Position numbers and translations under genes: made by a program. The notes beneath the pieces were generated by a model that made no database searches, had not been told where the DNA came from, and worked only from the letters and a program-made list of their open reading frames with translations. Positions 23,589 to 33,200 of a stretch of 36,101 nt of DNA are shown piece by piece; within the stretch, counting starts at the first letter, position 1; every line of letters begins with the position of its first letter. Source of the DNA: Planctomycetota bacterium (GTDB taxonomy: Bacteria > Planctomycetota > UBA1135 > GCA-002686595); NCBI GenBank assembly GCA_002720975.1, contig PBIX01000049.1, positions 1 to 36,101 of the forward strand, read 5' to 3'.

Positions 23589-24917
23589 ATGGGGGGGGTG
23601 GAACCCAGCCCTCCCATCCCGATGCCCGAACCCCACAATCTGCCCCGAGGGGCCTCTCTTGACGAGGATGTCAGCTTCGCCGATCTGATGGGCGAGTCGT
23701 CTCTCTCCGGTGCTGCAGCTTCAGCCCCTGCGCCGAACGCGCGGCAGGTGCTCGAAGGTTGGCTGGCCCAGATGATCGAACATCAGGCCTCGGACCTGAT
23801 CCTGCGTGCCGGTTCGCGGCCTTCCCTGCGCGTCGCTGGGTCCATCCATTTCTTGCCCGGTCGTGTGCCTGGCCCGGGCCCCTTGACAGAGATCATGGCC
23901 GGCATCTTGGGAGCGCAGCGCATGGTGGAGTGGTCCAGCTCCGGAGCTGTGGATGCGGCCATCCAGCTCGATGGCCTGGGACGTTTTCGGATCAACGCCT
24001 ACAAGCAGATGGGCGAGCCCGCCCTCGTCATTCGTCGCATCGGATCGGCGGCCCCGGACCTGACTCAGCTCAACCTGCCCCACGAGGAGTTGGCTGAACT
24101 GGCCACGCGCCGCCGCGGTCTGGTTCTCGTCACAGGCGTGGCAGGCTCGGGCAAGTCCACGACCCTGGCCGCCATGATCGAACACATGAACCGCAATGGT
24201 GAGCGCCATGTGATCACCTTGGAGGATCCGGTGGAGCTGCTCTACCAGGAACAACGTTGCGTGATCAGTCAGCGTGAAGTGGGCTCGGATACGCCCACCT
24301 TTGCTCAGGGTCTGCGCCATGCCCTGCGGCAGAGCCCGGACGTCATCCTGATCGGCGAAGTGCGCGATGCGGCCACGATCGAGGCTGCCTTGGAAGCGGC
24401 CGAGACCGGGCACCTCGTGCTCTCAACCCTTCACACGGTGAATGCCGCCCAGACATTGGATCGCATTCTGGGGTTCTTCCCGGATTCCGCTGGCGAGCAG
24501 GTGCGTGCCCGATTGGCAGAGAACCTGGCCGGGGTCCTTGGGCAGCGGCTCCTGCCGTCCAAGATGGGCGGGCAAGTGCCGGCCTACGAGTTGATGGTCA
24601 CCAATCCTCACCTACGCCAGTGCATCCTCGATGGTGAGCCGGGTGATATGGCGCGTGCGATCGCCGCTGGCGGACCGGGGCTGATGTCCTACAACCGTTG
24701 CCTCGAGGGGCTTGTACGCAGCGGGCGCGTGGAGCTGGATGAGGCCTTGGCCTCCAGCGATCGGCCCGATGAACTCCTGCTCAGCCTGCGCGGTATCCGC
24801 AGCGGCTTGGAGAAAACCCTGCGCATGGGTGAAGCTGAGAGCCACCCCACCCTGGAACCCGGTAGTCCCGATCAGGGGCCCGCGCCGGGGGGGGTGAGGC
24901 TCAGCGCGGGCGAGTGA
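23589..24917 (+). CDS. pilT: Type IV pilus retraction ATPase, PilT family
   Basis: 442 residues if begun at the ATG at 23589; another ATG at 23622 is possible. The first 50 residues are Pro/Ala-rich and not conserved. PilT powers pilus disassembly at the inner membrane. The PAS-like N-terminal domain contains ASDLILRAGSRPSLRVAG. The ATPase core has Walker A GVAGSGKS (183-190), the Asp box ITLEDPVELLYQ, Walker B DVILIGEVRD (251-260) with E257, and the His box GHLVLSTLHT. ENLAGVLGQRLLPS and the C-terminal helices match PilT rather than PilB; no tetracysteine zinc motif is seen. About 60 C-terminal residues are variable. It starts 12 bases after obgE, well away from the pilM-Q cluster. Confidence 0.88.
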   Translation: MGGVEPSPPIPMPEPHNLPRGASLDEDVSFADLMGESSLSGAAASAPAPNARQVLEGWLAQMIEHQASDLILRAGSRPSLRVAGSIHFLPGRVPGPGPLTEIMAGILGAQRMVEWSSSGAVDAAIQLDGLGRFRINAYKQMGEPALVIRRIGSAAPDLTQLNLPHEELAELATRRRGLVLVTGVAGSGKSTTLAAMIEHMNRNGERHVITLEDPVELLYQEQRCVISQREVGSDTPTFAQGLRHALRQSPDVILIGEVRDAATIEAALEAAETGHLVLSTLHTVNAAQTLDRILGFFPDSAGEQVRARLAENLAGVLGQRLLPSKMGGQVPAYELMVTNPHLRQCILDGEPGDMARAIAAGGPGLMSYNRCLEGLVRSGRVELDEALASSDRPDELLLSLRGIRSGLEKTLRMGEAESHPTLEPGSPDQGPAPGGVRLSAGE

Positions 24918-25046
24918 GGTCCTGACGGAGACGTCTGGGGAGTCCGGGCCCGCAAAAAGCCATCGATCCCGAGGAAGAGACGCCGTCCCAGAGCGTCCAG
25001 GACGCTACCGATCCAGCCTGAGCCCACCTGGGACGTCGTTCTCGGC

Positions 25047-25075
25047 TGGGAATGCGCCCTCCCTGCGGCTAGGAT
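25047..25075 (+). promoter_or_regulatory. Possible promoter of the GspC-like gene
   Basis: TAGGAT (25070-25075) is preceded at 17 bases by TGGGAA (25047-25052), a weak -35. Transcription would start about five bases before the ATG at 25088, leaving almost no leader. No Shine-Dalgarno is visible, in keeping with a nearly leaderless mRNA. Confidence 0.35.
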
Positions 25076-25087
25076 CGGCCTCTCACC

Positions 25088-26110
25088 ATGGACGTTGCAA
25101 GTATCAAGAGCACCAGTTGGATCATCTCCGTGGCCTTGGGCCTGGGCCTGGGGTACACGGTCTATGACTACGTCGAGCGGGATGGATCCCGGCGTGTCAC
25201 CAACGAGGACGGGCTCGAGTCCCTGGTGGTCGTGGATCCGGAGTACGTGCGTTCGGTGCTGGAGTCCGATGTACGGCTCGACGTGGACGTCAAGCATGGA
25301 CTGTCCTACAAGGGTGAGCTCCAGCGCACCTTCTTGCAGATGAACTGGACGGGCTATGAGGCGCCAGTGGTGGTGAAGCCCACCACTGAGAAACCTGCTG
25401 ATACGGGACCGCGCTACAAGCCCCTCGACACGGTCCTGCGGGTTCTGATGTTGGCCGTGGATAACCTGGACCCTGGCGGGTCCTTCGCGTTCGTCCTTCT
25501 CATCCCGGGAGGCGAGCCCCTTGAGCTGCGCGTGGGGGACACCCTGCCCAAGCCCAATGACTTTGCCGTTGTGCACGCTATCAAGAAGACGGGCATCGAA
25601 TTCGCCTTCAAGCAGGAGGGTCGGCCCAACGAGAGCCTCGCTCCGATGAGCATGGATGATGGCAATCTGATCACCAAGTTGGGGGAGGGTGGCGCCCGCA
25701 CGGCCCAGGGCGACAATATCCCCCGCGTCGAGCGCAAGCCCTCCGAGCGTCCAAGTCAAACCGAGGAGCTCGGCAACAACGTCTTCCTGCTGGGCACCGA
25801 GGACCTGGACTACTTCGGCAAGAACTATGCGGCCATTCTGACTGACGAGGTGCAGACAGCCACGCACTACGACGAGAACGGTAAGCGGGATGGAATCGAG
25901 ATCAAGAGCATTGCCAGCGGCTCCGTTGCTTCGCGGCATGGTGCTCAGGCCGGCGACGTTCTGATCAGTATCAACGGTCAGGCTGTCAGCAGTGAACACG
26001 AGGCCATCAACTTCGTGAAGAACAACCAGGACCAGTACAGTGTTTGGGAGGTCGTCGTGGAGCGCCTCGGGCGCCGCGAGACGATCGTCTACACAGACCC
26101 CAACAACTAG
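25088..26110 (+). CDS. Membrane-anchored PDZ protein resembling GspC
   Basis: 340 residues. One N-terminal membrane segment (about 10-26) leaves the rest in the periplasm. Residues about 115-178 (FAFVLLIPGGEPLELRVGDTLP, then AIKKTGIEFAF) look like the homology region of GspC/PilP that touches the secretin. Residues about 195-245 form a polar linker. From about 262 a PDZ domain follows: GIEIKSIASGSVASRHGAQAGD, VLISINGQAVSSEHEAI, and a final strand ending RRETIVY. TM-HR-PDZ is the architecture of the type II secretion coupling protein GspC. It follows the PilT gene by 170 bases and no other gsp gene is in the window. The family call is tentative; a PDZ protein of another envelope system is possible. 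Confidence 0.5.
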   Translation: MDVASIKSTSWIISVALGLGLGYTVYDYVERDGSRRVTNEDGLESLVVVDPEYVRSVLESDVRLDVDVKHGLSYKGELQRTFLQMNWTGYEAPVVVKPTTEKPADTGPRYKPLDTVLRVLMLAVDNLDPGGSFAFVLLIPGGEPLELRVGDTLPKPNDFAVVHAIKKTGIEFAFKQEGRPNESLAPMSMDDGNLITKLGEGGARTAQGDNIPRVERKPSERPSQTEELGNNVFLLGTEDLDYFGKNYAAILTDEVQTATHYDENGKRDGIEIKSIASGSVASRHGAQAGDVLISINGQAVSSEHEAINFVKNNQDQYSVWEVVVERLGRRETIVYTDPNN

Positions 26111-26184
26111 AGAGGGGCCGGCCTTGGGCAGGGCCCTGGCCTTGCATGGAGCTGTGCTCCCACTCCCATTCTTGATCGAGCGTC

Positions 26185-26997
26185 ATGTCGCACGCCATCC
26201 TCGCCCTCGACCTCGGCAATAGCACCTGCCAGCTGGCCTGGGTGGCACCCCCGGGCGAGGACGAAGTGGTCGAGGTCCTTCTCCGCCTGCCTTGCTCACA
26301 GGATCTGGTGCGCGAGTTGGCCGATTGGTTTGACGCTCATCCCATTCCGTCTGGAACGTGCGCTGCTGTGTCCAGCGTGGCCAGTGAAGTGCAGACGGGT
26401 GAGGTTGTCGGCCTGCTGAACCGAACGCCTGGATGTGAATCCTGCCTCCAGCCCTCCGCCGGTTTGGACCTGCGCTTGGAGGAGCCCGGTGGAGTGGGGT
26501 GCGACCGGCTCTACGCCGCCCGCGCGGCCCTTGAGTTGACCGGCATGCCCACCGTGGTGGTGGACGCGGGGACGGCGCTGACCGTGGACGCTGTACGGCC
26601 ACGGCGCGATTCGGATGCCGAGCACCTGCACGGGGAGTTTCTGGGAGGGGCCATCGCCCCCGGACCGCGCCTACTGGCCGAGGCTCTGGCCCGGGGCGGC
26701 GCACGCCTGCCCAAGGTGGAAGGGCGGCCCGGGGTTCCGGCTCTGGGAAAGGACACGCCTTCCGCACTTGAAGCGGGCATTGCGGTGGGCCTCGAGGGGG
26801 CCGCACTGCACCTTGCACGCCGGGTCGCCGATGAGGCGGGTCTGGACCAGCCGGCAACCGTGCTGACGGGCGGCGCGGCTTCATTTCTCCGAGCGGCTCT
26901 GCGCACAACGGCACCGGGCCCGTGGTTCGAGGATCCGGATCTGGTGCTTCGTGGTCTGGCTGCCAGCGCACGCGAACATCAGGACGGCGGATTGTGA
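26185..26997 (+). CDS. coaX: Type III pantothenate kinase
   Basis: 270 residues. It phosphorylates pantothenate, the first step of coenzyme A synthesis. This is the ASKHA-fold type insensitive to CoA feedback. Motifs: phosphate-1 LALDLGNST (6-14), the pantothenate-binding [11 protein letters not shown] (102-112, D107), phosphate-2 [12 protein letters not shown] (124-135, D127), and the [22 protein letters not shown] segment. The C-terminal adenosine part has VLTGGAA. Its TGA shares three bases with the GTG start of the next gene (GTGA), so the two are translationally coupled. No type I or II kinase is nearby. Confidence 0.93.
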   Translation: MSHAILALDLGNSTCQLAWVAPPGEDEVVEVLLRLPCSQDLVRELADWFDAHPIPSGTCAAVSSVASEVQTGEVVGLLNRTPGCESCLQPSAGLDLRLEEPGGVGCDRLYAARAALELTGMPTVVVDAGTALTVDAVRPRRDSDAEHLHGEFLGGAIAPGPRLLAEALARGGARLPKVEGRPGVPALGKDTPSALEAGIAVGLEGAALHLARRVADEAGLDQPATVLTGGAASFLRAALRTTAPGPWFEDPDLVLRGLAASAREHQDGGL

Positions 26998-28181
26998 GCG
27001 TTCGCCGACTGACTCCGGCGGGTGCAGGAGGGGTAGCTGTCGTGGAGGTGAGTGGGCGCCCCTACCTGCGACGGTTGGAAGACTACCTGGGGCGTCCCCT
27101 TCCCGGGGAGGGGAGGGCCGCGCTGGTACGCCTGATGCGCACACCTGCGGTCCAAGGGGGGCAGGGCGGGCAGGAGCCACCTGGCGAGGAGCTGCTCGAT
27201 GAGGGGTTGCTACTGCAGCGCGGCGTGGAACGCGTGGAGTTGTGCCTGCACGGCAATCCCCTGCTCGTGCAGGAGGTCATCCAACGCCTCGATCCGGAGA
27301 GCGGGGCCGGTGCACCCGAGAAAGACCTCAGCGTGGAAGCCGCAGCCTGGCAGTGGCTGCCACACATCGAGAGTGAGTGCGGCGCGCGCCTTGTCCTCGA
27401 TCAGGCTCTTGGTGCTCTGCGCAGGGAGGCCTTGGCCTGGGCCCGTGGCGACGTGCCCGGACCTCCGTCGTGGATCGATCTCCACCGCGCATCGGCCGCC
27501 CTTGTCCGTCCTCCCCTGGTCGTGTTGACCGGTGCGAGCAACGCGGGCAAGTCCACGTTGTTCAACCTGCTGTTGGGTGAGGAGCGCGTCGTGGTCAGTG
27601 ACGAGCCGGGTACAACGCGCGATACCATCGCTGCCCCTCTCGCTCTTGGTGATTGGATCGTGCGGCTCGTGGATACGGCTGGTGAGCGCGATCCGGGTTC
27701 CACCGGGAGGGGAGACGCAGAGGTTGAGGGCCAACGCCTCGGGCGCGAGCTCTCCGCCCGCGCTGAGCTGACCCTGGAGCTCGTTGACTATCAGGGCCTC
27801 TCTCCTGGATCCTGGCCTGATCCGACGCCCGAACCGGGCAGGCGCGTGCTCGTCAGTCGGGCCGATGCCCTGAGCGGTGATCCTGTCGCCTTGGACGGGA
27901 AACTGTTCATCTCGGCACTACGGGATCCGGAGCATGCCCGGGCTCTCGTGGGTGACCTGATCCTTGAGGGTTTGGGTTGCACAGGACCCGAAGCCGGGTG
28001 GCAGGCCGGCCGCGCCGTTCCCTTGGAGTTGGAGTGGGCCGAGGCTCTGGACGGGGCGCGCTCGTTGCCAGCGGGCGATGCGCGAGTGCAGCGGGTACTG
28101 GGTGTCCTGAATGGGGACAGTTTCGGCCAGGGTAAGCCCGTCGATGCGAGTTGCCCGCGGGAACCCTCACCCGTAGAATGA
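26994..28181 (+). CDS. Divergent MnmE/TrmE-like GTPase
   Basis: 395 residues from the GTG at 26994 overlapping the coaX stop; canonical MnmE is about 450. The layout is MnmE-like: a short N-terminal domain ([40 protein letters not shown]), a helical domain, a G domain with G1 GASNAGKST (180-188), [13 protein letters not shown] (199-211) and DTAGERD (227-233), and a final helical stretch. Signature parts are missing: no clear YTGED-type folate-site segment, G4 reads SRAD (288-291) instead of NKxD, and the C-terminal CxGK cysteine is replaced (SFGQGK near 376-381). MnmE with MnmG modifies wobble uridines. This protein may have diverged to another role or be the only, weakened copy. The MnmE relationship is based on the G2/G3 spacing and overall layout. 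Confidence 0.7.
   Translation: MSVRRLTPAGAGGVAVVEVSGRPYLRRLEDYLGRPLPGEGRAALVRLMRTPAVQGGQGGQEPPGEELLDEGLLLQRGVERVELCLHGNPLLVQEVIQRLDPESGAGAPEKDLSVEAAAWQWLPHIESECGARLVLDQALGALRREALAWARGDVPGPPSWIDLHRASAALVRPPLVVLTGASNAGKSTLFNLLLGEERVVVSDEPGTTRDTIAAPLALGDWIVRLVDTAGERDPGSTGRGDAEVEGQRLGRELSARAELTLELVDYQGLSPGSWPDPTPEPGRRVLVSRADALSGDPVALDGKLFISALRDPEHARALVGDLILEGLGCTGPEAGWQAGRAVPLELEWAEALDGARSLPAGDARVQRVLGVLNGDSFGQGKPVDASCPREPSPVE
28151..28179 (+). promoter_or_regulatory. Promoter for pyrB
   Basis: TTGCCC (28151-28156) and TAGAAT (28174-28179, 5/6 match to TATAAT) are separated by exactly 17 bases and lie over the end of the preceding gene. The start would be near 28186, giving a leader of about 175 bases before pyrB. 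Confidence 0.55.
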
Positions 28182-28247
28182 GCGGGCCCAAGGCGCCCTT
28201 GCTCGGACGCGTTTTGACCCTGCCCCTCTTGAACCCATCGAATCCTC

Positions 28248-28302
28248 GGACGGCATGTAAAGGCCGTCCCCCGGGCGTATTTCTACCTCTCCTGGGTAGG
28301 AG
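28248..28302 (+). promoter_or_regulatory. Hairpins in the pyrB leader
   Basis: GGACGGC (28248-28254) and GCCGTCC (28263-28269) form a perfect 7-bp stem with an 8-base loop. Downstream two stems compete for the same bases: CTACC (28283-28287)/GGTAG (28295-28299), and CTCCT (28289-28293)/AGGAG (28298-28302), the second sequestering the only AGGAG in the leader. pyrB leaders are often attenuators; no PyrR-type anti-antiterminator could be recognised. Confidence 0.35.
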
Positions 28303-28359
28303 TTCGCTCACAGAGAGGATGGAAGCTGGCTGGGCCCCTGGTTTGGACAACCCCACGGC

Positions 28360-29730
28360 ATGACCCAAACCCTCCGACATCTGGTCTCCATAGACGACCT
28401 CTCCGTGGAAGAGATTCGTGCGCTCTTCGCTGCGGCGGATCGCTTTGCAGCCGACCCGCGCGGGCACGCGGACCTTTGCCCCGGCATGATCTCCGCCAGC
28501 TTGTTCTACGAGCCCTCCACACGGACCCGGCTGTCCTTCGAGTCGGCCATGTTGCGCCTTGGAGGAGGCGTCATCACTGCGGCCGAGATGAAGCAGTCCT
28601 CGGCCTCGAAGGGCGAGTCCCTGGCTGACACGGTGCGAGTGGTTGGCGGCGCGTACTCGGATGTGATTGTTCTACGCCACCCCAGTGAAGGTGCCGCGCG
28701 TCTGGCTGCCCAGTACTCTCCGGTGCCCGTGATCAACGCGGGGGACGGGGCCCATGAGCACCCGACCCAGACTCTTTGCGATCTCTACAACCTGCACGTG
28801 GAGCGCGGCCGCATTGAAGGACTGGATGTGGTGCTTGCCGGTGATCTCAAGTACAGCCGGACGGTCCATTCGTTCGCCTACGCCCTGGCGCGCTTTGGTG
28901 CCAATATCGTCTGCGTACCCCAGGCGGGCTTTGAAATGCCCGAATACGTGCTGTGCCGCCTGCGGGAGGAGTTTGGGGTGGAGCCCATCCGAGCCGATGC
29001 TCGGCGCCTGGGGAACCTGGCCTCGGACAGTGACGCCGTTTATCTGACACCTCAGAAGCCGCACCAGCTTTCCCTATTCACCGATGCACGTGGGTGGGAG
29101 GTGGAGCACGTGGATGCTCTCTACATGACCCGACCGCAGACCGAGCGACATGGGGGGGCGGAGCTTTCCGAGGCGTCCTACCTGCGGCTTGAGAAGCGAT
29201 CCATGGCTGTGGAGTCGCTTCGCGATGCGGTGGTCATGCATCCCCTGCCGCGGCGAGACGAGATCGATTCGGAGATCGACTCGGATCCGCGCAGCATCTA
29301 CTTCAAGCAAGCAGCTCGGGGCGTGCCGATCCGCATGGCGATCCTCGGCTTGCTTCTGGGCCGTTCCGACCTCGGGGTGGAGCCCCCTGCGCCGAGACCG
29401 GAGGGGGTCGCCGTACGGGTGGGGGACAACCCATGTCCCAATCCGGCCTGTATCTCGCGCACGGAGACCCGTCACGTGACCCCGGCATTCACCCTGGCAG
29501 GCAGGGTTCCCCTGCGTGCCCACTGCGCCTACTGCTCCAGGGAGTTGACGTTCGAATGGGTGGGTTGCTCCTCGACCGGACACTATCACGCCCCCGGCGC
29601 TGGCGATCTGCGCCGGGTGCGGCCCGATCATCTGGTCTTCTTCACGGACCGCGGCGCTGCTGAGGCGTGTGGATTCAAGCCTGCGGCGCGCTCTCGGGAT
29701 GGCATCTCAGCGGGCTCAGGGCCTGCCTGA
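28360..29730 (+). CDS. pyrB: Aspartate carbamoyltransferase with PyrI-type zinc domain and Ada-like tail
   Basis: 456 residues, against about 310 for a normal catalytic chain. It joins carbamoyl phosphate and aspartate in pyrimidine synthesis. Residues 1-335 are a complete PyrB: STRTR (53-57), the 80s loop SASKGES (81-87), HPTQ (134-137), HPLPR (294-298). After a proline-rich linker (about 338-355) comes a zinc site, C359-x4-C364 and C389-x2-C392, with CPNPACIS and CAYCSRE, the pattern of the zinc domain of the regulatory chain PyrI. The roughly 100-residue nucleotide-binding domain of PyrI is absent. Residues about 400-444 (GHYHAP, then HLVFFTDRGAAEACGFKPA) resemble the Ada-type metal-binding fold (YHxPxC...VxFxSxxEAxxxGYxPC) but lack its later cysteines. 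It has its own promoter after the MnmE-like gene. Confidence 0.92.
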   Translation: MTQTLRHLVSIDDLSVEEIRALFAAADRFAADPRGHADLCPGMISASLFYEPSTRTRLSFESAMLRLGGGVITAAEMKQSSASKGESLADTVRVVGGAYSDVIVLRHPSEGAARLAAQYSPVPVINAGDGAHEHPTQTLCDLYNLHVERGRIEGLDVVLAGDLKYSRTVHSFAYALARFGANIVCVPQAGFEMPEYVLCRLREEFGVEPIRADARRLGNLASDSDAVYLTPQKPHQLSLFTDARGWEVEHVDALYMTRPQTERHGGAELSEASYLRLEKRSMAVESLRDAVVMHPLPRRDEIDSEIDSDPRSIYFKQAARGVPIRMAILGLLLGRSDLGVEPPAPRPEGVAVRVGDNPCPNPACISRTETRHVTPAFTLAGRVPLRAHCAYCSRELTFEWVGCSSTGHYHAPGAGDLRRVRPDHLVFFTDRGAAEACGFKPAARSRDGISAGSGPA

Positions 29731-30243
29731 GAGGGTAATCCGGGCCAATAGCCGTTGGCCAGGTGTCTGAAACGGCCCTCCAGGGCCTCCAGGCCCCCTT
29801 GCGCAGGGTGCGTGCGCTTGGTTGACATACGCCTGTGCAGAATCGCACATCAGGCCCGTTACGCCTCCAGAAAGAGGGGTATTACTTATCGTAACCCCCT
29901 TTCAAGTATAGAGTTACGTCGTTCTGTTGGCCATCCTTCGGGGCGGCACGGCGTTTGTACCTGTAGGGGCCCGAATCCTCCTGTCCCACGGCCAGCCACC
30001 GGGGGCGAGGGGGTCGGAGGCCACATCGTGGCCCCCGCTCTCTGATCTTTCCCACTCTGGTCCCGATTCCTTGGCGGTTGGCTCCTTGACCCTAGGGCTC
30101 AAACCCAGACAATGGTAACCAAGCCGATAGCTCCCCCCGGGATGGCCTCCATCTGATCCATTCCTGGCGGGGTTGCGCACTCCGTTTGCACCCCTCGTCG
30201 AGTTCTCGATTCTGAGCACTCCCGCGGGGAATCCGCAAGGCGG
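29731..30243 (+). other. Intergenic region between pyrB and the first large lipoprotein
   Basis: There is no gene in 513 bases. It holds the palindromic GGCCCT-CC-AGGGCC shortly after pyrB, an isolated TTGACA (29822-29827) without a good -10, and a locally AT-rich patch (about 29880-29935). In the patch, GGGGT and ACCCC form an inverted repeat, and TATAGA (29907-29912) could be a -10 with TTACTT (29882-29887) 19 bases upstream. Downstream is a perfect hairpin GGCCAC (30019-30024)/GTGGCC (30028-30033). The AT-rich patch is the best candidate for the lipoprotein promoter, with a leader of about 325 bases. Confidence 0.35.
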
Positions 30244-33200
30244 GTGCCTAGCGACTCTCACTACATGATTCACTCCCATCAGACCTCCCGCGACCACGCC
30301 TCCTTCTCTCTGACACCTCCGACCCTCACCAAGAGGGGGGTGGTCTTGGCCATGGGCCTCATCTTGGCGGGTTGTGGATCCGGACCGGGTAGTTCATCAA
30401 CCACTGCGGCCCACTCTCCCGGAGACCTTGTTGCCAAACCGGACGGTGGGTTCTTTTACGCCGATGCCAACAATATGGGCAATGGATCCGAGGTGCACAT
30501 CTCGCGCCAGGCGTATGGTCGGATTGTAGAGGTCTTCGGCCTGGATTCTTCGGGCGTCAGAGTTCACATGGCGAGCGATTTCGTCATAGCTCCCAACCAG
30601 GTCAGCGATGGTCAGGACTATCTGATTGAGGCCAATCCGGTCACGGCTCAACAGGTGCTCGTCATCCTACGTGACGTGATGGATACGACTGCCGGTGGGG
30701 GGCTTCAGCAATTCCACAGTCTGCTGTATACGCTGGGCGAGAACCTTCTGCCCATCTTCGAAGCCGACACGACGGGTGCTGGCCTCTACTCGATGGTCCC
30801 TCGCAACGCGGCCATTGTCCTGCAGTTTGACGACGTGATGGACCCTTCCACCATCAGCGAGTCCACCCTGCGCTTGTCGGTCGGCAGTCCGCCGGTGACA
30901 CCTTTTGAGGCGCGCGTCCTCCCTGACCCGTTCCACGGCGAGCTCATCCCCGATGGTAGCGGCGGCTCAATCGTCTACCGCTCCACCCGCATCATTATCG
31001 ATACGACCGTGACGGAGATCGAAGCCTTCCAGTACGAGCCGCCCCTGTCCATCAATGGCGTGGGTTTTCCCCCCAGTTTGGATGTGAACCTGGCCAGTGT
31101 GGAAATCAGGATTCCCACGGTGACGAACTCCTCGGTCGGTCAGAGCGCCCTGCTCATGAACCCTTCCGAGCATCCCCTGACCTCCAACAACAACGGTCCT
31201 GTGGACTGGAGCTCACCCACCGTTGACGTGATCCGAGCTTCCCGTTCGGGCGGATCGGGCGATGTGACCGGCGATGTGTACAATGGGTTCCTCCCGGATG
31301 ACCTCCCCCCCCAGGTGGTCGGTACACAGCAGGTCACCATCGACGTGGCTCCCCAGTATCTGGGTGATAACGATTTCCTGCTTCAGCAGGTGACTTTCGA
31401 TTCGGTCTTCTGCTCCACGACCCCGAGTGCGGGGGATGTGTTCTACCAGGATGGGCTCTTTGCCGAGGTCATCCAGTCCCCCAGTATTGTCAAGGATGGG
31501 GTCCTGAAGAACGTGGTTGTGCGAGTGCTGCTGTACCCCACCCTTTGGGATGACGCCGGCAGCCAAGGGGTCCAGGAGTGGGTTTCCAGTGGACAGGGTG
31601 AGTCTGAATTCCTGGCGGCCTTTGATCCCTCTGACGATATAGGTCAGGAGACGTGTTTCGTGCGGATTCTGCCGACCCCGGCGGGGTATCCCAGCCAGCC
31701 GACGACCGGCTTGGCTCCGGCATCCTCGTTCACTCTGCGTTTCAGTGAGCCCATGGATCCGGCCTCCGTCACGGCCTTCGATGCCATGACCCTGACCCGA
31801 CAGCCCATGCCTCCGGTTGGGCAGCCGCCCCTGCCCACCAGCGACTTCGTGGTTGGCTCCATGGCGCAGACACTGGACTTGTTGGAGTTCACCTACCTGC
31901 CGGACCTGCCTTTGGCCCACTGGGTGGGGAACTCTTGGGACTACTGGCTGACCCTCTCCGCAGAGGATCTCGGCGCGACCGACTTGTCGGGCAATCACCC
32001 GGGAGCTCAACTTCCCTCCATCAAGGCCAGTACCGATCCCACGGCTGTCAACCAACGCAATGGCGGGCGCGTGAGTCGCTTCACCGGCATGGACGAGGAG
32101 GCTCCCCTGGGCACGCCTGAGACCGGGCCCATCCCGGAGTGGACGGGACAGCACCTCTACGACCTGGTCCGCCAGACAATCAAGCCGCGACCGGTGGTGC
32201 GTACCTGGACCAACGTGGACCGCTCCCAGCCCATGGTGACCCAGATGGTCGATTTCAAGCTGGGTATCCAGACGCCTCTCTCCAGTTTGGGGAGCAAGAT
32301 GCAGCAGATGTGGCGCTATGTGGATTTCTCCTTCGGTCTGGCGGACCCATCGAATCACAACGTGGATCTGGAGGGCATCTGGTGGGCTCCGGTAGGGGGG
32401 GCGGTGGCCTCGGACAATTTCGCCAATTTCGAGATCCAGATGGGCCACTCGCTTTATGCGCCGGATGAGTACATCGATCCGGGTTCACTGTGGCCGCGCT
32501 TCCCCCTCAGTGGTTTCAAGCCCGACTTCAATAGCAACTACTACGACCAGGCGAATGATCCGCCACAGGTGGTCCACCCCCGCTATCTGGGTTATCTGAT
32601 CAGCCCCGGCGACCTGACCGTTCACCCGGTGTCAGGGACCAAGCTGATGCCCTATCCCTGGAACCGCAGCGTTGCACCCGAGGATTGGACGACTTACACC
32701 TGGCGTGATACGACCCAGCGCAAGCGTGCAGGGCCCAAGTGTGGGGGCGTCGACCCGCAGCAACTGTGGAAGGCTCTGGGCCTGACGGATCCCGGCTGCT
32801 TCTACTACAAGCAGGGTTCGATCAGGTCGATCGGGTTGGCTCTCATTACGGAGTTCCGATGCTTCCCCGACCAGGGCGCAGTGGGGCAGAACGGGCTCGA
32901 TATTTCGTTGGCGGCCAACTCATCCTCCAAGCCCTATTTCCGGGCGTTTTCGACTGGCGGTTACAACCAGGAGGGCAACCCGGTGACGGTCGACCCCGAT
33001 ACGGAAAACAAGGCCAATGGTGGTTTCAATCCGGGTTCAAAGCCTCCGGGCAAGCCAACGTTCGGGCTGGACAACGCCTTCTATATCGGTGCGGCGGACT
33101 TCGTAGTGCGTGTGAGCCACAGCTACTCGGTCTGGTTCCCGGCGACCAACCCCAAGGATGGTACGTATTTTGCCCAGCCTCTCTACATGGCTCCGACCAT

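Noticed and set aside
29822-29827. Perfect TTGACA in the gap after pyrB
   Set aside because: No -10-like hexamer at 16-18 bases; the sequence there is GC-rich.
31213-32448. 411-codon - strand open frame inside the first lipoprotein gene
   Set aside because: Mirror of the coding strand: His- and Gly-rich composition typical of antisense frames, no start signal, and the + strand frame has a lipobox and domain patterns.
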